This document shows, in pieces, positions 1-7,520 of a DNA stretch of 34,092 bases. Every line of letters begins with the position of its first letter. Positions within the stretch are counted from its first letter, which is position 1. A model generated the notes under the pieces. It was not told the origin of the DNA. It was given only the letters and a program-made list of their open reading frames with translations, and searched no databases. The stretch is from IMG/VR virus record IMGVR_UViG_3300007760_000054, positions 1 through 34,092 of that record, one strand, 5' to 3'. The position numbers and the translations under genes are program-made. This DNA comes from a virus.

Positions 1-1626
1 AATAGAGGTGAAAAACAAATAGATGATTCAGAAAAAACTGGTGCATTAGATAAAGCAACTGGTGATGGAGGAATCGGACAAGCAAAAAAATTATGGGATA
101 CTGGGCTAAACTTCTTTAATAGAGGTGAAAAACAAATAGATGATTCAGAAAAAACTGGAGTAACAGCCAAAAATATTGGATCAAAATTAAAAGGTTTCAT
201 ATTAGGAAAAATTGGAGGAAAAACAGAAGCTCCTCCCGCAGAAGGAGCTGTAGATCAAATTCTAAACAAAGATGGAGGAGTAATAAGCGGAATACAAGAT
301 AAAGTATCTGGAAAAGTAAGTGCTATAACAGAAAAATTTAGTGGAATTAAAGACTTCTTTAGTAAAATTAAAGATTGGTTCTCTGGCGGTATATTAAAAG
401 TTTTTGAAGCGATTGGTTCTGTAATGAAAGCTGTAGGAAAAGGAATAGCTTCCTTTTTATCAGGAATTGGACGAGGAATAGCAGGATTTGTTAAAGGATT
501 AGCCCAAGCAGCTCCAGCTTTAATAGGAGCAGCTCCTGTTCTTGCTGTGATCACAGCAGCAATCATAGGACTAGGTGTAGCATTAAGAATAGCCGCACCT
601 GCTTTTGAAGCATTTGCAAATATAATTAAAGCATTTGGAACAGCTATAGCTGTAATTATAGGAGCTTTAGCTCAAGGAATTAAAACTGTATTAGGTGGAA
701 TAGGAGAATTCTTAGAAGTTTTAGCATCATTCAAAGTAACTCAAATGGTTAAAATTGTAGCATTTATCTTTGCACTAGGACCTGCCTTTATAGCATTAGG
801 TATTTCTTTAACTGCCTTTGGACTTGCATCTCTAATTGCTTTACCAGCAATGACCAGACTAGGAAAAATTCTAACAGCAGTAGCAAAAATAACTGAAGGT
901 GGAAAAATATCACAGAAGTTTAACGCTGTTGGTGCCGGAATGTTAAAAATGTCTGTTGATATTAAAAAGGCAGCTAAAGAATTAAAAAGCGGTGAAACTA
1001 AAAAAGCAATAAAAGTAATCAACGAAATAATGAACGCATTTGGTGGTGGTCAGAAAAGGGGTGGATTTATGGGACTATTCGGTAAGAAAAAGAGTTCCAT
1101 GCCAAAAACATTTGAAATACCATCAATCAAAATGGGAAGTATAACGGCTGCTAGTCTTCACTTACAATCAGCTATTGTAGCTCCAATTGGACCTGAACAA
1201 GAAAAGAAATTAATGGATCAAGAAACATTAGGTAGAGTACATTTATCTGATAGTACATTAAGTACACTAAAAAATTATACAATGGCTTACGTATGGGATC
1301 CACTTAAAAGAATTGCATTAGCAACAGAAAGTCTATTATTACCTATAGAACAATTAGCATATCCTTCAGCACCAGTAGTAGTTCCTCCAACAGCATTGAA
1401 TATGGATTACGGAACTCCGCAGACAGCCACGCAATTAGAAACTGCAAGAATAGAAAAGGAAACGGCTCAAATGGAACTAAGAACAATGAGTCATATGGAA
1501 GGCTCAAATCAAACTGCTATCAATGCACCAACAGCTAATGTGCAAAACAATACTACGTATCAATCTGTTAAACCTTCTGTAAGAGATGATAGAAGAATGA
1601 GAACCATGTCTATAGTAGGAAGTTAA
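1..1626 (+). CDS. Tape-measure-like phage structural protein, 3' part (runs off left edge)
   Basis: The frame is open from base 1 to the stop at 1624-1626, so this is the C-terminal ~541 residues of a larger protein and the ATG at 424 is internal. The visible part starts with two copies of a 14-residue segment (NRGEKQIDDSEKTG) 39 residues apart. It continues with Gly/Lys-rich amphipathic stretches, then long Ala/Ile/Leu-rich hydrophobic segments (roughly residues 165-290) and a polar C-terminus. Alternating hydrophobic and amphipathic repeats are typical of tape-measure or internal tail proteins, but no specific family was recognised. It is followed after 1 nt by the next gene, so the two are probably co-translated. 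Being structural is inference from composition and from its strand, opposite to the replication genes. Confidence 0.6.
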   Translation, partial: NRGEKQIDDSEKTGALDKATGDGGIGQAKKLWDTGLNFFNRGEKQIDDSEKTGVTAKNIGSKLKGFILGKIGGKTEAPPAEGAVDQILNKDGGVISGIQDKVSGKVSAITEKFSGIKDFFSKIKDWFSGGILKVFEAIGSVMKAVGKGIASFLSGIGRGIAGFVKGLAQAAPALIGAAPVLAVITAAIIGLGVALRIAAPAFEAFANIIKAFGTAIAVIIGALAQGIKTVLGGIGEFLEVLASFKVTQMVKIVAFIFALGPAFIALGISLTAFGLASLIALPAMTRLGKILTAVAKITEGGKISQKFNAVGAGMLKMSVDIKKAAKELKSGETKKAIKVINEIMNAFGGGQKRGGFMGLFGKKKSSMPKTFEIPSIKMGSITAASLHLQSAIVAPIGPEQEKKLMDQETLGRVHLSDSTLSTLKNYTMAYVWDPLKRIALATESLLLPIEQLAYPSAPVVVPPTALNMDYGTPQTATQLETARIEKETAQMELRTMSHMEGSNQTAINAPTANVQNNTTYQSVKPSVRDDRRMRTMSIVGS

Positions 1627-1627
1627 T

Positions 1628-2068
1628 ATGAGTTTAAATGATAGAGACAGACATGATTTAGAAGATATAGTAGATTCAGACCATGAAATGATTCTCCTTT
1701 TAAAAAAGGAGATAGAAGATTTATCATCACAATTAACAGAATCTAAAAGTGATCATCATGATACATCAGAACAACTAGCTATACACGAAAAACTATCAGC
1801 ACAGCATGGCTTATTAAAACACATATTTTTTGGTGTAGTATTATTAGTAATGTGTATGTGGACTTTAGTATTTGTCGGATGGGCTACAGGTCAGGAAGCA
1901 ATAGAAAGAGAAATGGCATTTTTTGAAAGAATAATTCTTGTGTTTATTGGTATTGTTGGAGGAGCAGTAAGCAGTTTTTTTGATGTCAGAAACTTTACCA
2001 TTAACACCAATAAAAATGGCAATAATATTAATAATGGTAATAACAAAAAAACAGCAGACACAGATTAA
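1628..2068 (+). CDS. Small coiled-coil, two-helix membrane protein
   Basis: 146 residues. An acidic N-terminal part (about residues 15-55) looks coiled-coil. Two predicted membrane helices follow, at about 66-87 and 101-118, and then an Asn-rich tail. It starts 2 nt after the stop of the tape-measure-like gene and is the last plus-strand gene before a hairpin. No family was recognised. Two short helices plus a charged domain would suit a holin or membrane anchor, but nothing specific shows this. Confidence 0.6.
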   Translation: MSLNDRDRHDLEDIVDSDHEMILLLKKEIEDLSSQLTESKSDHHDTSEQLAIHEKLSAQHGLLKHIFFGVVLLVMCMWTLVFVGWATGQEAIEREMAFFERIILVFIGIVGGAVSSFFDVRNFTINTNKNGNNINNGNNKKTADTD

Positions 2069-2120
2069 AAAAAAACGGCATAGAAGGTAAGGTGCTACCT
2101 TACTACAAATCTATGCCGTT
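2067..2120 (-). terminator. Strong hairpin terminator between convergent transcription units
   Basis: An 11-bp outer stem (2074-2084 with 2110-2120, AACGGCATAGA) encloses a second 6-bp stem (GTAAGG/CCTTAC). Read on the minus strand it is followed by a run of nine T, so it is a rho-independent terminator for the gp33-gp59-gp32 unit. On the plus strand there is no T-run after it, but the stem may still stop or protect the structural transcript. Confidence 0.85.
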
Positions 2121-2212
2121 CAGAATAGAGACCCTCTGAGGACTGTTTTCCCAATGAAATAATTCTATGAACGAATCATAGGTTAATCATCGGATTGCTC
2201 TACTCAATGTCT

Positions 2213-3133
2213 TTATTGATTATCTTCCGCTAAACGTGCAAAATAATCCATCTTTTCTTCTCCTGCATCAGTATCAATATTTAATTCAGGAGTTTCTACT
2301 TTTTCTTCTATTCGACCAAACTTAGTACTAGGAGATTCCAAAACTACTTCTTCTTGTAAATCTGTATCATTATCTTCTACTGTACCAATATCCTTTGACT
2401 GTCCTAATGCTCTAGCTAACGAAACTTGTAACTCCTCATAAGTTTTAAATTTCTCATCAGAAAGAAATTCTTCTAACTTATATTGCTGTTTCCATACTTC
2501 CTCTAATTCAGAATCAGTACCAAACAGTGGCTTTCGTTCATCAAATTCAGAACGATCATAATTTGGCCATCCATCAACTTTACGAATTTTGAGTTTAAGG
2601 TCGGCGCCTTCCCACAAATCAAACGGATTAAAAGCTACTTCATCCTTAAATTCAGGATTCATAGCTTCGGAAAGTTTATCATAAATCTTCTTACCATAAC
2701 GATAAAGCATAACTTTACCTTCATTCTGCGGATTAGACGGATCATGAACAACATATATGTTGGAAACATGACGTAATCTACGTTTCTGTTTACGAGCTAT
2801 ATCTTTATCAGATTCAACACCCGAATTCCACAATGAAGTATTAAATTCACATGCCGGACATTTTTTATTGATAGATGTCAAACAATTCTCAATAAACCAA
2901 CCGCCAGAACCTTGAAACCCGTGATCCCAATATTTAATCCAAGGAACTGTCTCTCCTTCAGATTGTGGAAGAAAACGAACTACAGCAAATCCGTTACCAC
3001 CTTTATCTCTTTCAGGATACCAGAATCTATCATCCTGAAATGATTGTGTTTCATTTTGTGAACTTTCAACTGCCTTACGAACTGTATCCATCATAGATTT
3101 ACGATCTTTCTTCATATTTGCAAATGTAGACAT
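2213..3133 (-). CDS. 32: Single-stranded DNA-binding protein gp32
   Basis: 306 residues, the usual length for the T4 gp32 family. It coats ssDNA during phage replication, recombination and repair. The T4-type zinc site is present as His71, Cys84, Cys92 and Cys95 (C-P-A-C at 92-95). It is followed by the conserved run of the core around VHDPSNPQNEGKV and YRYGKKI. The Lys-rich N-terminus (KKDRK) corresponds to the cooperativity domain, and the last ~20 residues form the acidic tail used to recruit partners. It lies 4 nt downstream of gp59 and is the last gene before the terminator at 2067-2120. Identification is firm. Confidence 0.95.
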   Translation of the reverse strand: MSTFANMKKDRKSMMDTVRKAVESSQNETQSFQDDRFWYPERDKGGNGFAVVRFLPQSEGETVPWIKYWDHGFQGSGGWFIENCLTSINKKCPACEFNTSLWNSGVESDKDIARKQKRRLRHVSNIYVVHDPSNPQNEGKVMLYRYGKKIYDKLSEAMNPEFKDEVAFNPFDLWEGADLKLKIRKVDGWPNYDRSEFDERKPLFGTDSELEEVWKQQYKLEEFLSDEKFKTYEELQVSLARALGQSKDIGTVEDNDTDLQEEVVLESPSTKFGRIEEKVETPELNIDTDAGEEKMDYFARLAEDNQ

Positions 3134-3137
3134 AGTA

Positions 3138-3737
3138 TTACCTCAATATTTCTAATATTTTTTCTTTATATTGTTTAATATTACCAAAATCTATAAAATG
3201 ACTATATCGAATTAATAAATTATAGATTTCAGGCCAGACATATTCGTCTTTAATAAAATTTCTCCAGTCCTCTAAATAATTGGTTAATCGATCCAAGATA
3301 AGCATTGTTTCTAACGAAAAATCACCCTTTAAATGATTTTTCAATAAAATAGGATGCTTTCCATCTTCGACTACAAAAAAAGAATTAAACGAGTTATCAG
3401 AATCTACCAAACCCTGAACTTCATTCACAACATGATAGGATAATCGTTCTAACTTTGCTTTCCAATTAGAATAAACTGAAAAACCTTCTTCTTGATTAAT
3501 AACTGCACCATCTTGTTGACCATAAACAAAATTAGAAACAAAATAACCCAATAACTGATCAGGTGAATATGATTCTGACAGTTTCTCAAAATAATAACGA
3601 TCCTTCCGCTTAGTCAATGCTTCAGGACTAACCTTAACACCACCCTTCGCTTTCACATAATTAAATTTTTTATCGGAAAAATGCAATTTCACACCAAGAT
3701 ACATTCTATAAACTTGTATTGGTTGTGTTTTAATCAT
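3138..3737 (-). CDS. 59: Replicative helicase loader gp59
   Basis: 199 residues (T4 gp59 is about 217). In T4 this protein loads the gp41 helicase onto gp32-coated forks. The N-terminal YRMYLGVKLHF..K and the following YFEKLSESYSPDQLLGYFVSNF segments resemble gp59 of T4-like phages. Its ATG overlaps the gp33 stop as ATGA, and it is followed 4 nt later by gp32, the conserved T4 order 33-59-32. The call rests on sequence pattern plus synteny. Confidence 0.88.
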   Translation of the reverse strand: MIKTQPIQVYRMYLGVKLHFSDKKFNYVKAKGGVKVSPEALTKRKDRYYFEKLSESYSPDQLLGYFVSNFVYGQQDGAVINQEEGFSVYSNWKAKLERLSYHVVNEVQGLVDSDNSFNSFFVVEDGKHPILLKNHLKGDFSLETMLILDRLTNYLEDWRNFIKDEYVWPEIYNLLIRYSHFIDFGNIKQYKEKILEILR

Positions 3738-3970
3738 ACCGGTAATGTATTTACTTTATTAGATAAAAAATTTCGTTCTCGGGCTTCCAACTCCAATTTA
3801 GCTTTCAATGTATTATCAATTAATTTTTTTAAAATATTGTAATCAATTTCATGTTCATCACAATAAAACATTACTGCATCTATATATGAAGTATCTTCTT
3901 CCTGCACTAATTGTTCTATCTCCATACTAAATGTTTCCTTGTTATTAAATAAGGAAGCTATTTCATTCAT
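3734..3970 (-). CDS. 33: Late-promoter transcription accessory protein gp33
   Basis: 78 residues, shorter than T4 gp33 (112) but typical for marine T4-like relatives. In T4, gp33 links RNA polymerase to the sliding clamp and works with sigma gp55 at late promoters. The core pattern (EIEQLVQ, SYIDAV, YCDEHEID, then an amphipathic helix rich in K/E/L) matches the gp33 family. It is the first gene of the 33-59-32 unit, with a strong promoter 24-53 nt upstream. RBS is AGAGGGAAT just before the ATG. Confidence 0.85.
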   Translation of the reverse strand: MNEIASLFNNKETFSMEIEQLVQEEDTSYIDAVMFYCDEHEIDYNILKKLIDNTLKAKLELEARERNFLSNKVNTLPV

Positions 3971-3985
3971 ATTCCCTCTTTGATT

Positions 3986-4023
3986 ATGGGTATATTATAA
4001 CATATAATATACCCATTTGTCAA
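3986..4023 (-). promoter_or_regulatory. Extended -10 sigma70 promoter with a perfect 31-nt palindrome, for gp33-59-32
   Basis: On the minus strand: TTGACA (4023-4018), 18-nt spacer, TATAAT (3999-3994) preceded by TGT, so an extended -10. A perfect inverted repeat, 14 + 3 + 14 nt (3986-4016), covers the -10 and most of the spacer. The promoter shares AGCC/AACC-TTGACA and ATGTTATAATAT with three other sites (8905-8933, 11937-11966, 17713-17742). The palindrome may be a repressor operator; that is inference. Confidence 0.85.
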
Positions 4024-4030
4024 GGTTAAT

Positions 4031-4366
4031 TTAAAAATCGTGAGATGTATCAACTGATAAGCTAAGACCACCAAGTCCGCCCACATCATAACCACTACGA
4101 CCATTATCACCATTACTAACAAAAGCATTAAATTTCTCAGCAACTTCTAGTATTTCTTCTGCTGTAGGTGCACCTGCTTGTTCAGGTAAAGGATGTGTTT
4201 CAGCATATGCTCCACTAGATCCTTTTTCCCAATCTGCAACCTGTGCCGCCCAAATATTATCCAACTCTTGTTGTTTTTGACCATATTGAAATTCCAATAG
4301 GTCTTTAGCTTGTTTAATCAATTCCAAACGAATTTGATATGGTGTAGAACTTCCTGTATAACTCAT
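4031..4366 (-). CDS. Conserved small phage protein of unknown function
   Basis: 111 residues. The N-terminal half (SSTPYQIRLELIKQAKDLL onward) is helical and the C-terminus is Gly/Ser-rich (GGLGGLSLSVD). RBS GGAGAATATATT precedes the ATG. It sits directly upstream of the gp33 promoter. Proteins beginning like this accompany gp33 in other T4-like marine phages as far as I recall, but I cannot give a function. T4 has the DNA-binding dsbA near this place; resemblance is not visible. Confidence 0.7.
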   Translation of the reverse strand: MSYTGSSTPYQIRLELIKQAKDLLEFQYGQKQQELDNIWAAQVADWEKGSSGAYAETHPLPEQAGAPTAEEILEVAEKFNAFVSNGDNGRSGYDVGGLGGLSLSVDTSHDF

Positions 4367-4393
4367 AATATATTCTCCTATGTGTGTGTGTAA

Positions 4394-5023
4394 TTATTGC
4401 CGTCTTCCTCGACGACCTCCTCGGGATCCACTACCCCGTTGAGCCCTAAATTCTTCTATCATCTTCTGACGATCTTCTGGAGAAGCATTTTGCCATTGGT
4501 TTCTCATACCGGAGACATTTTGATTCGATCTAGAACCTCCTCTAGACCTTCTTCTCTGAACAGATCGTTGATTTTGTCCAATAGTTTCTGATTGACCACT
4601 TTCTGAACCCGAAGTTTGTACTCCAGATCCTTGATTTCCTTTTCTAGTCGTTCTACTTTTTTTTCCAGTTGTCCCTGATAGGAAAACCATCCTACTTGAC
4701 TCATAATTTTCTCCATTTTTCATAATTATTTTATTAGATTTAATTGAAAGAATTTCTATTTGATTAATCAAATCACCTTTACGAACTATTCGTAATCTAT
4801 TTCTCTGATTACGAATAATAGCATAGGTATAATCATCCTTAGTATCAATTGTAGCTACTAAATAAAATTTTGGAGTATTATCTGGTCTAGTCCAACCTAA
4901 TGGACGAAAGAGATTATTATCTGTTATAACATTATAGTAATCTCTATCATCACTATATACAAAAGAACAACAAAAGAAAAACAAACTACTTAAAATAATC
5001 TTTCCATTCTTCCATTTCTTCAC
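4394..5023 (-). CDS. Secreted GspC/PilP-like protein with basic low-complexity tail
   Basis: 209 residues from a GTG start at 5023 with GGGAATGGC upstream; a longer in-frame ATG at 5092 would bury the signal sequence. The start gives KKWKNGK plus a hydrophobic run (IILSSLFFFCCSFVYS), a signal peptide. Next comes a domain with NNLFRPLGW, FYLVATI, AIIRNQ and RKGDLI, the pattern of the periplasmic homology-region domain of GspC/PilP secretion proteins. The last ~90 residues are Ser/Gly/Arg/Gln-rich and include SPEDRQKMIEEFRAQRG. A second gene is nested in this tail in another frame. Periplasmic location is inferred; its role in a phage is unknown. Confidence 0.65.
   Translation of the reverse strand: MKKWKNGKIILSSLFFFCCSFVYSDDRDYYNVITDNNLFRPLGWTRPDNTPKFYLVATIDTKDDYTYAIIRNQRNRLRIVRKGDLINQIEILSIKSNKIIMKNGENYESSRMVFLSGTTGKKSRTTRKGNQGSGVQTSGSESGQSETIGQNQRSVQRRRSRGGSRSNQNVSGMRNQWQNASPEDRQKMIEEFRAQRGSGSRGGRRGRRQ
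4504..4704 (-). CDS. Nested coiled-coil small protein
   Basis: 66 residues (start MSQVGWFSYQGQ), wholly inside the tail of the GspC/PilP-like gene in a different frame. Almost all of residues 12-50 is a heptad-type coiled coil (LEKKVERLEKEIKDLEYKL). A good RBS (GGAGAAAATT) lies just before the ATG at 4704. The heptad quality and RBS argue for a real gene; the low-complexity host frame makes an accidental ORF possible. Confidence 0.5.
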   Translation of the reverse strand: MSQVGWFSYQGQLEKKVERLEKEIKDLEYKLRVQKVVNQKLLDKINDLFREEGLEEVLDRIKMSPV

Positions 5024-5159
5024 GCCATTCCCTTTTTTCCTGGCTCCTATTATACTTTCTTTTTTGTGTTTCCACCTGCTCTTCAGGTGCAATAGGATGT
5101 CTTATATTTTTTTTCTTACCTGATTTAATCTCTTTGAATTTCTGTCTACGTTTCTTCAT
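4986..5159 (-). CDS. Small highly charged basic protein
   Basis: 57 residues from the ATG at 5159, just after the tRNA-Thr 3' end; an in-frame ATG inside the tRNA is not credible. Composition is dominated by Lys, Arg and Glu (KKRRQKFKEIKSGKKKN at the start, a Glu/Trp-rich end). It overlaps the start of the GspC/PilP-like gene by 38 nt. No family recognised; nucleic-acid binding is only a guess from charge. Confidence 0.5.
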   Translation of the reverse strand: MKKRRQKFKEIKSGKKKNIRHPIAPEEQVETQKRKYNRSQEKREWREEMEEWKDYFK

Positions 5160-5164
5160 GATTG

Positions 5165-5229
<65 letters not shown>

Positions 5230-5239
<10 letters not shown>

Positions 5240-5940
5240 TCATGTATCTCCTTAAATATTTTTCTAGTTTCTGTTAATAATTCTATATAATCATTTCGAT
5301 TACGAACCCATGCTTTAGATTCATAACTAATATCATCTTTTTTAGAAACCATCAACACTACAATTCTATTTATAATGTTTCCTGTCATTTCTTCCCACAT
5401 TAAACTATAACCAGTAGCTTGACAAAAATAATCTTCAATCCAATCAGTTTTTTTCATTCTTCTTGCAGTCTTAAAATCAATTATAGAAGGAATTCCTTGA
5501 AATTCACCTATACAATCAACCCTTCCTGCCATTTTATACTGATCAGAATAAAGAGCAAGTTCTAAACCATCTATATTATCAATTTGATCCAAATATGGTT
5601 GTAAGTCATAAAACATAGAAACAACATCTGGATTGATAGGAGGCCTTTTAAAGAGAAAAAAACTATTATCCCGTATTTCATTATTCAAATACATTTCAGC
5701 TACATCATGCAATGCACTACCACGCTGGCCAGCAACATAAGTAATGGAATTAGCCTTCTCTAATCCTTCTTTCTTACGCCATCTTTCTAAACCTTCTTTC
5801 TTTCCAGGAAACTCTGATAAAACTGTTGTAATTGAAGGATAATAAACGCCATCCTTTCCGTAATAGCGTTTATTATCCTTTTCAATAACATCTAAAGGAA
5901 AAAAATTATATTTTACATCCTTATGATTAAATACTTTCAT
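5230..5940 (-). CDS. PD-(D/E)XK exonuclease, RecB/Cas4-like
   Basis: 236 residues. Motifs in order: RGSALHDV (His78), GRVDCIG (Asp142), IIDFKT (Asp155, Lys157) and QATGY (Gln174-Tyr178). This H...D...DxK...QxxxY set defines the RecB-family nuclease fold, so a metal-dependent DNA exonuclease in phage recombination or host DNA breakdown is likely. It starts immediately after the protease stop (ATG at 5940) and its TAG stop lies within the tRNA-Thr gene. Confidence 0.85.
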
Positions 5941-6819
5941 CTAATCTTTACGCTTACCACCTGCCTTTTCTGTTCCAGGCAAATCGCCTTCTTGACCTAA
6001 TAACAATGATTTTAAAGATTCTTTACGACGACTTTCACGGCGTTCTAAACCTTCTGCATAAGTATCATTATCATCATACAAAAATTGCATTTCTTGATGC
6101 TCAAAAAACTCATACAATCTAGCCGGTTGCGTACAAAAACCCATCCATGTCATAACATCAATTCCAAATCCAAGTTGAATAGTCGAAATACGAGATGCCA
6201 GACCTAAAAGATTTCCTGATTTACCACTAAAAACACCACCACCAGAATTACCAAATACTGATGGAGCATTATACATCATATAATCCTTTTCCTCAATATC
6301 TTCTTTTAGGTATGTTAACGTTCCCGGGTTAGCAAAAGGATCATGTAACAAACTACATCCACTTGTCCATACCGGATCAAATAATCGCAAATTTGTAATA
6401 TCATCCTTCGAAATAACTTGAGACACATATTCCATAGGCTTTGTATTGTGCAATTTGACAGCCGCCAAATCATGCCCTTTATCATAAGCAATAACATCTG
6501 CCCTAGTTGAATTAGCAGAAAGGAGTTCCGAACCTTCATATTCAAATACCTCCACAACTACTTCTTTCATTATATCTTTCTTTACTTCACGTTTAAGCAA
6601 AGAATCCCACTCATTTTTCACTGTAATTGCGTCTGCAATAACGTGTTCGCAAGTTAAAGCGATATTAATAAATTTCCCTTCATTCTCAGGATCAGGTTCA
6701 CTATAAATAACTACACCTGAACCTCCAGCTTTCTCACACCTAACACGAACCACAGGATATAAAATTTGTTCATGCAATTGCTCCTGCGTCAATAAACTCT
6801 GTGTTCCATTATTACTCAT
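5941..6819 (-). CDS. Trypsin-like serine protease (chymotrypsin fold)
   Basis: 292 residues. The catalytic triad is visible: His59 in LTCEHV, Asp117 in GHDLAAVKL and Ser192 in FGNSGGGVF, with the beta-strand GSGVVIYS before it. This is the S1/DegP-like protease layout without a PDZ domain. There is no signal peptide, so it would act in the cytoplasm or in the virion. A charged C-terminal tail (about 245-292) ends in KRKD. It starts 2 nt after the endolysin gene. Possible targets are phage prohead proteins or host proteins; not determinable here. Confidence 0.85.
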   Translation of the reverse strand: MSNNGTQSLLTQEQLHEQILYPVVRVRCEKAGGSGVVIYSEPDPENEGKFINIALTCEHVIADAITVKNEWDSLLKREVKKDIMKEVVVEVFEYEGSELLSANSTRADVIAYDKGHDLAAVKLHNTKPMEYVSQVISKDDITNLRLFDPVWTSGCSLLHDPFANPGTLTYLKEDIEEKDYMMYNAPSVFGNSGGGVFSGKSGNLLGLASRISTIQLGFGIDVMTWMGFCTQPARLYEFFEHQEMQFLYDDNDTYAEGLERRESRRKESLKSLLLGQEGDLPGTEKAGGKRKD

Positions 6820-6820
6820 A

Positions 6821-7411
6821 CTATAGCTCCTTTAATTCTTTAATAATTTGTTTAAGACGATCTACCTCATCTTGCAATTCACTCTTTACAAAATAGAATA
6901 CACGATTAAATACCCACCCACGCAAAAATTTATTTTGAGAAGTCCTATCAGCATACTTTGATCCATTAAAACATAAATTAGCATAGAACATAGTACGTTC
7001 CAATAAAACATCTTCCCTAGAAACATTATTAGCGGCACGAATAGTATTAGGTCCAATTAAACCATCAACTGTTATTTCTGCATTTCTATTATTTGCGGCC
7101 TGTTGTAAAATTTTTACCGCATTTCGCTGGCCATGATTAACAACCATATCAAAATATACTTCTCTAAGATCCTCATTAAGCTGTTCGGCCCTAGAAGGAT
7201 CCCAAAAATCTTGTTTATAACAACCCTTCGCATCTTCAACACTCATATCCTTAATTTCATCTTTAGAAGCTTTTCGTCCTAGATACTGTGAATAAGATGC
7301 CTGAGTTACACCAAAATTAGTAGCTCCCCCTTTGTCGTCAGGATCGTCTACATACCCGCCTTCGTGTTTTAATACTACTTCTATTATTTCGTCGAATGTC
7401 GTTTTTCCCAT
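6821..7411 (-). CDS. Endolysin, GH108 N-acetylmuramidase with PG-binding C-terminus
   Basis: 196 residues from the ATG at 7411 (RBS AAAGGTGA; the GTG at 7423 overlaps that RBS). The N-terminal VLKHEGGYVDDPDDKGG contains the catalytic Glu17 of the GH108 family and is followed by TNFGVT. The C-terminal ITVDGLIGPNTIRAAN and RGWVFNRV match the peptidoglycan-binding part that usually follows this domain. No signal peptide or anchor, so release would need a holin. It should cleave murein at the end of infection. Confidence 0.92.
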   Translation of the reverse strand: MGKTTFDEIIEVVLKHEGGYVDDPDDKGGATNFGVTQASYSQYLGRKASKDEIKDMSVEDAKGCYKQDFWDPSRAEQLNEDLREVYFDMVVNHGQRNAVKILQQAANNRNAEITVDGLIGPNTIRAANNVSREDVLLERTMFYANLCFNGSKYADRTSQNKFLRGWVFNRVFYFVKSELQDEVDRLKQIIKELKEL

Positions 7412-7511
7412 TATTATTATCACCTTTTATAGATTCATCCACAGGTTCAATGGCCTTAATTTTATAAGGCCATGTATGTATTAATTTATAAACTGCCTCA
7501 CTAATTCGCAT
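7338..7511 (-). CDS. Possible small protein overlapping the endolysin start
   Basis: 57 residues (MRISEAVYKLIHTWPYKIKAIEP...), ATG at 7511 ten nt after the flagellin-like stop, running 74 nt into the endolysin gene in another frame and ending in a very Arg-rich stretch. The first 40 residues lie in otherwise non-coding DNA and look protein-like. RBS is weak. Only moderate support. Confidence 0.35.
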   Translation of the reverse strand: MRISEAVYKLIHTWPYKIKAIEPVDESIKGDNNNGKNDIRRNNRSSIKTRRRVCRRS

Positions 7512-7520
7512 TATTATTTA

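Noticed and set aside
424-426. ATG at 424 as the true start of the tape-measure-like gene
   Set aside because: The same frame is open from base 1 with in-frame repeated peptides, so the gene begins outside the window.
255-566. 103-residue minus-strand ORF at the left edge
   Set aside because: Antisense to the continuous plus-strand tape-measure-like frame, Pro/Ile-rich, no RBS.
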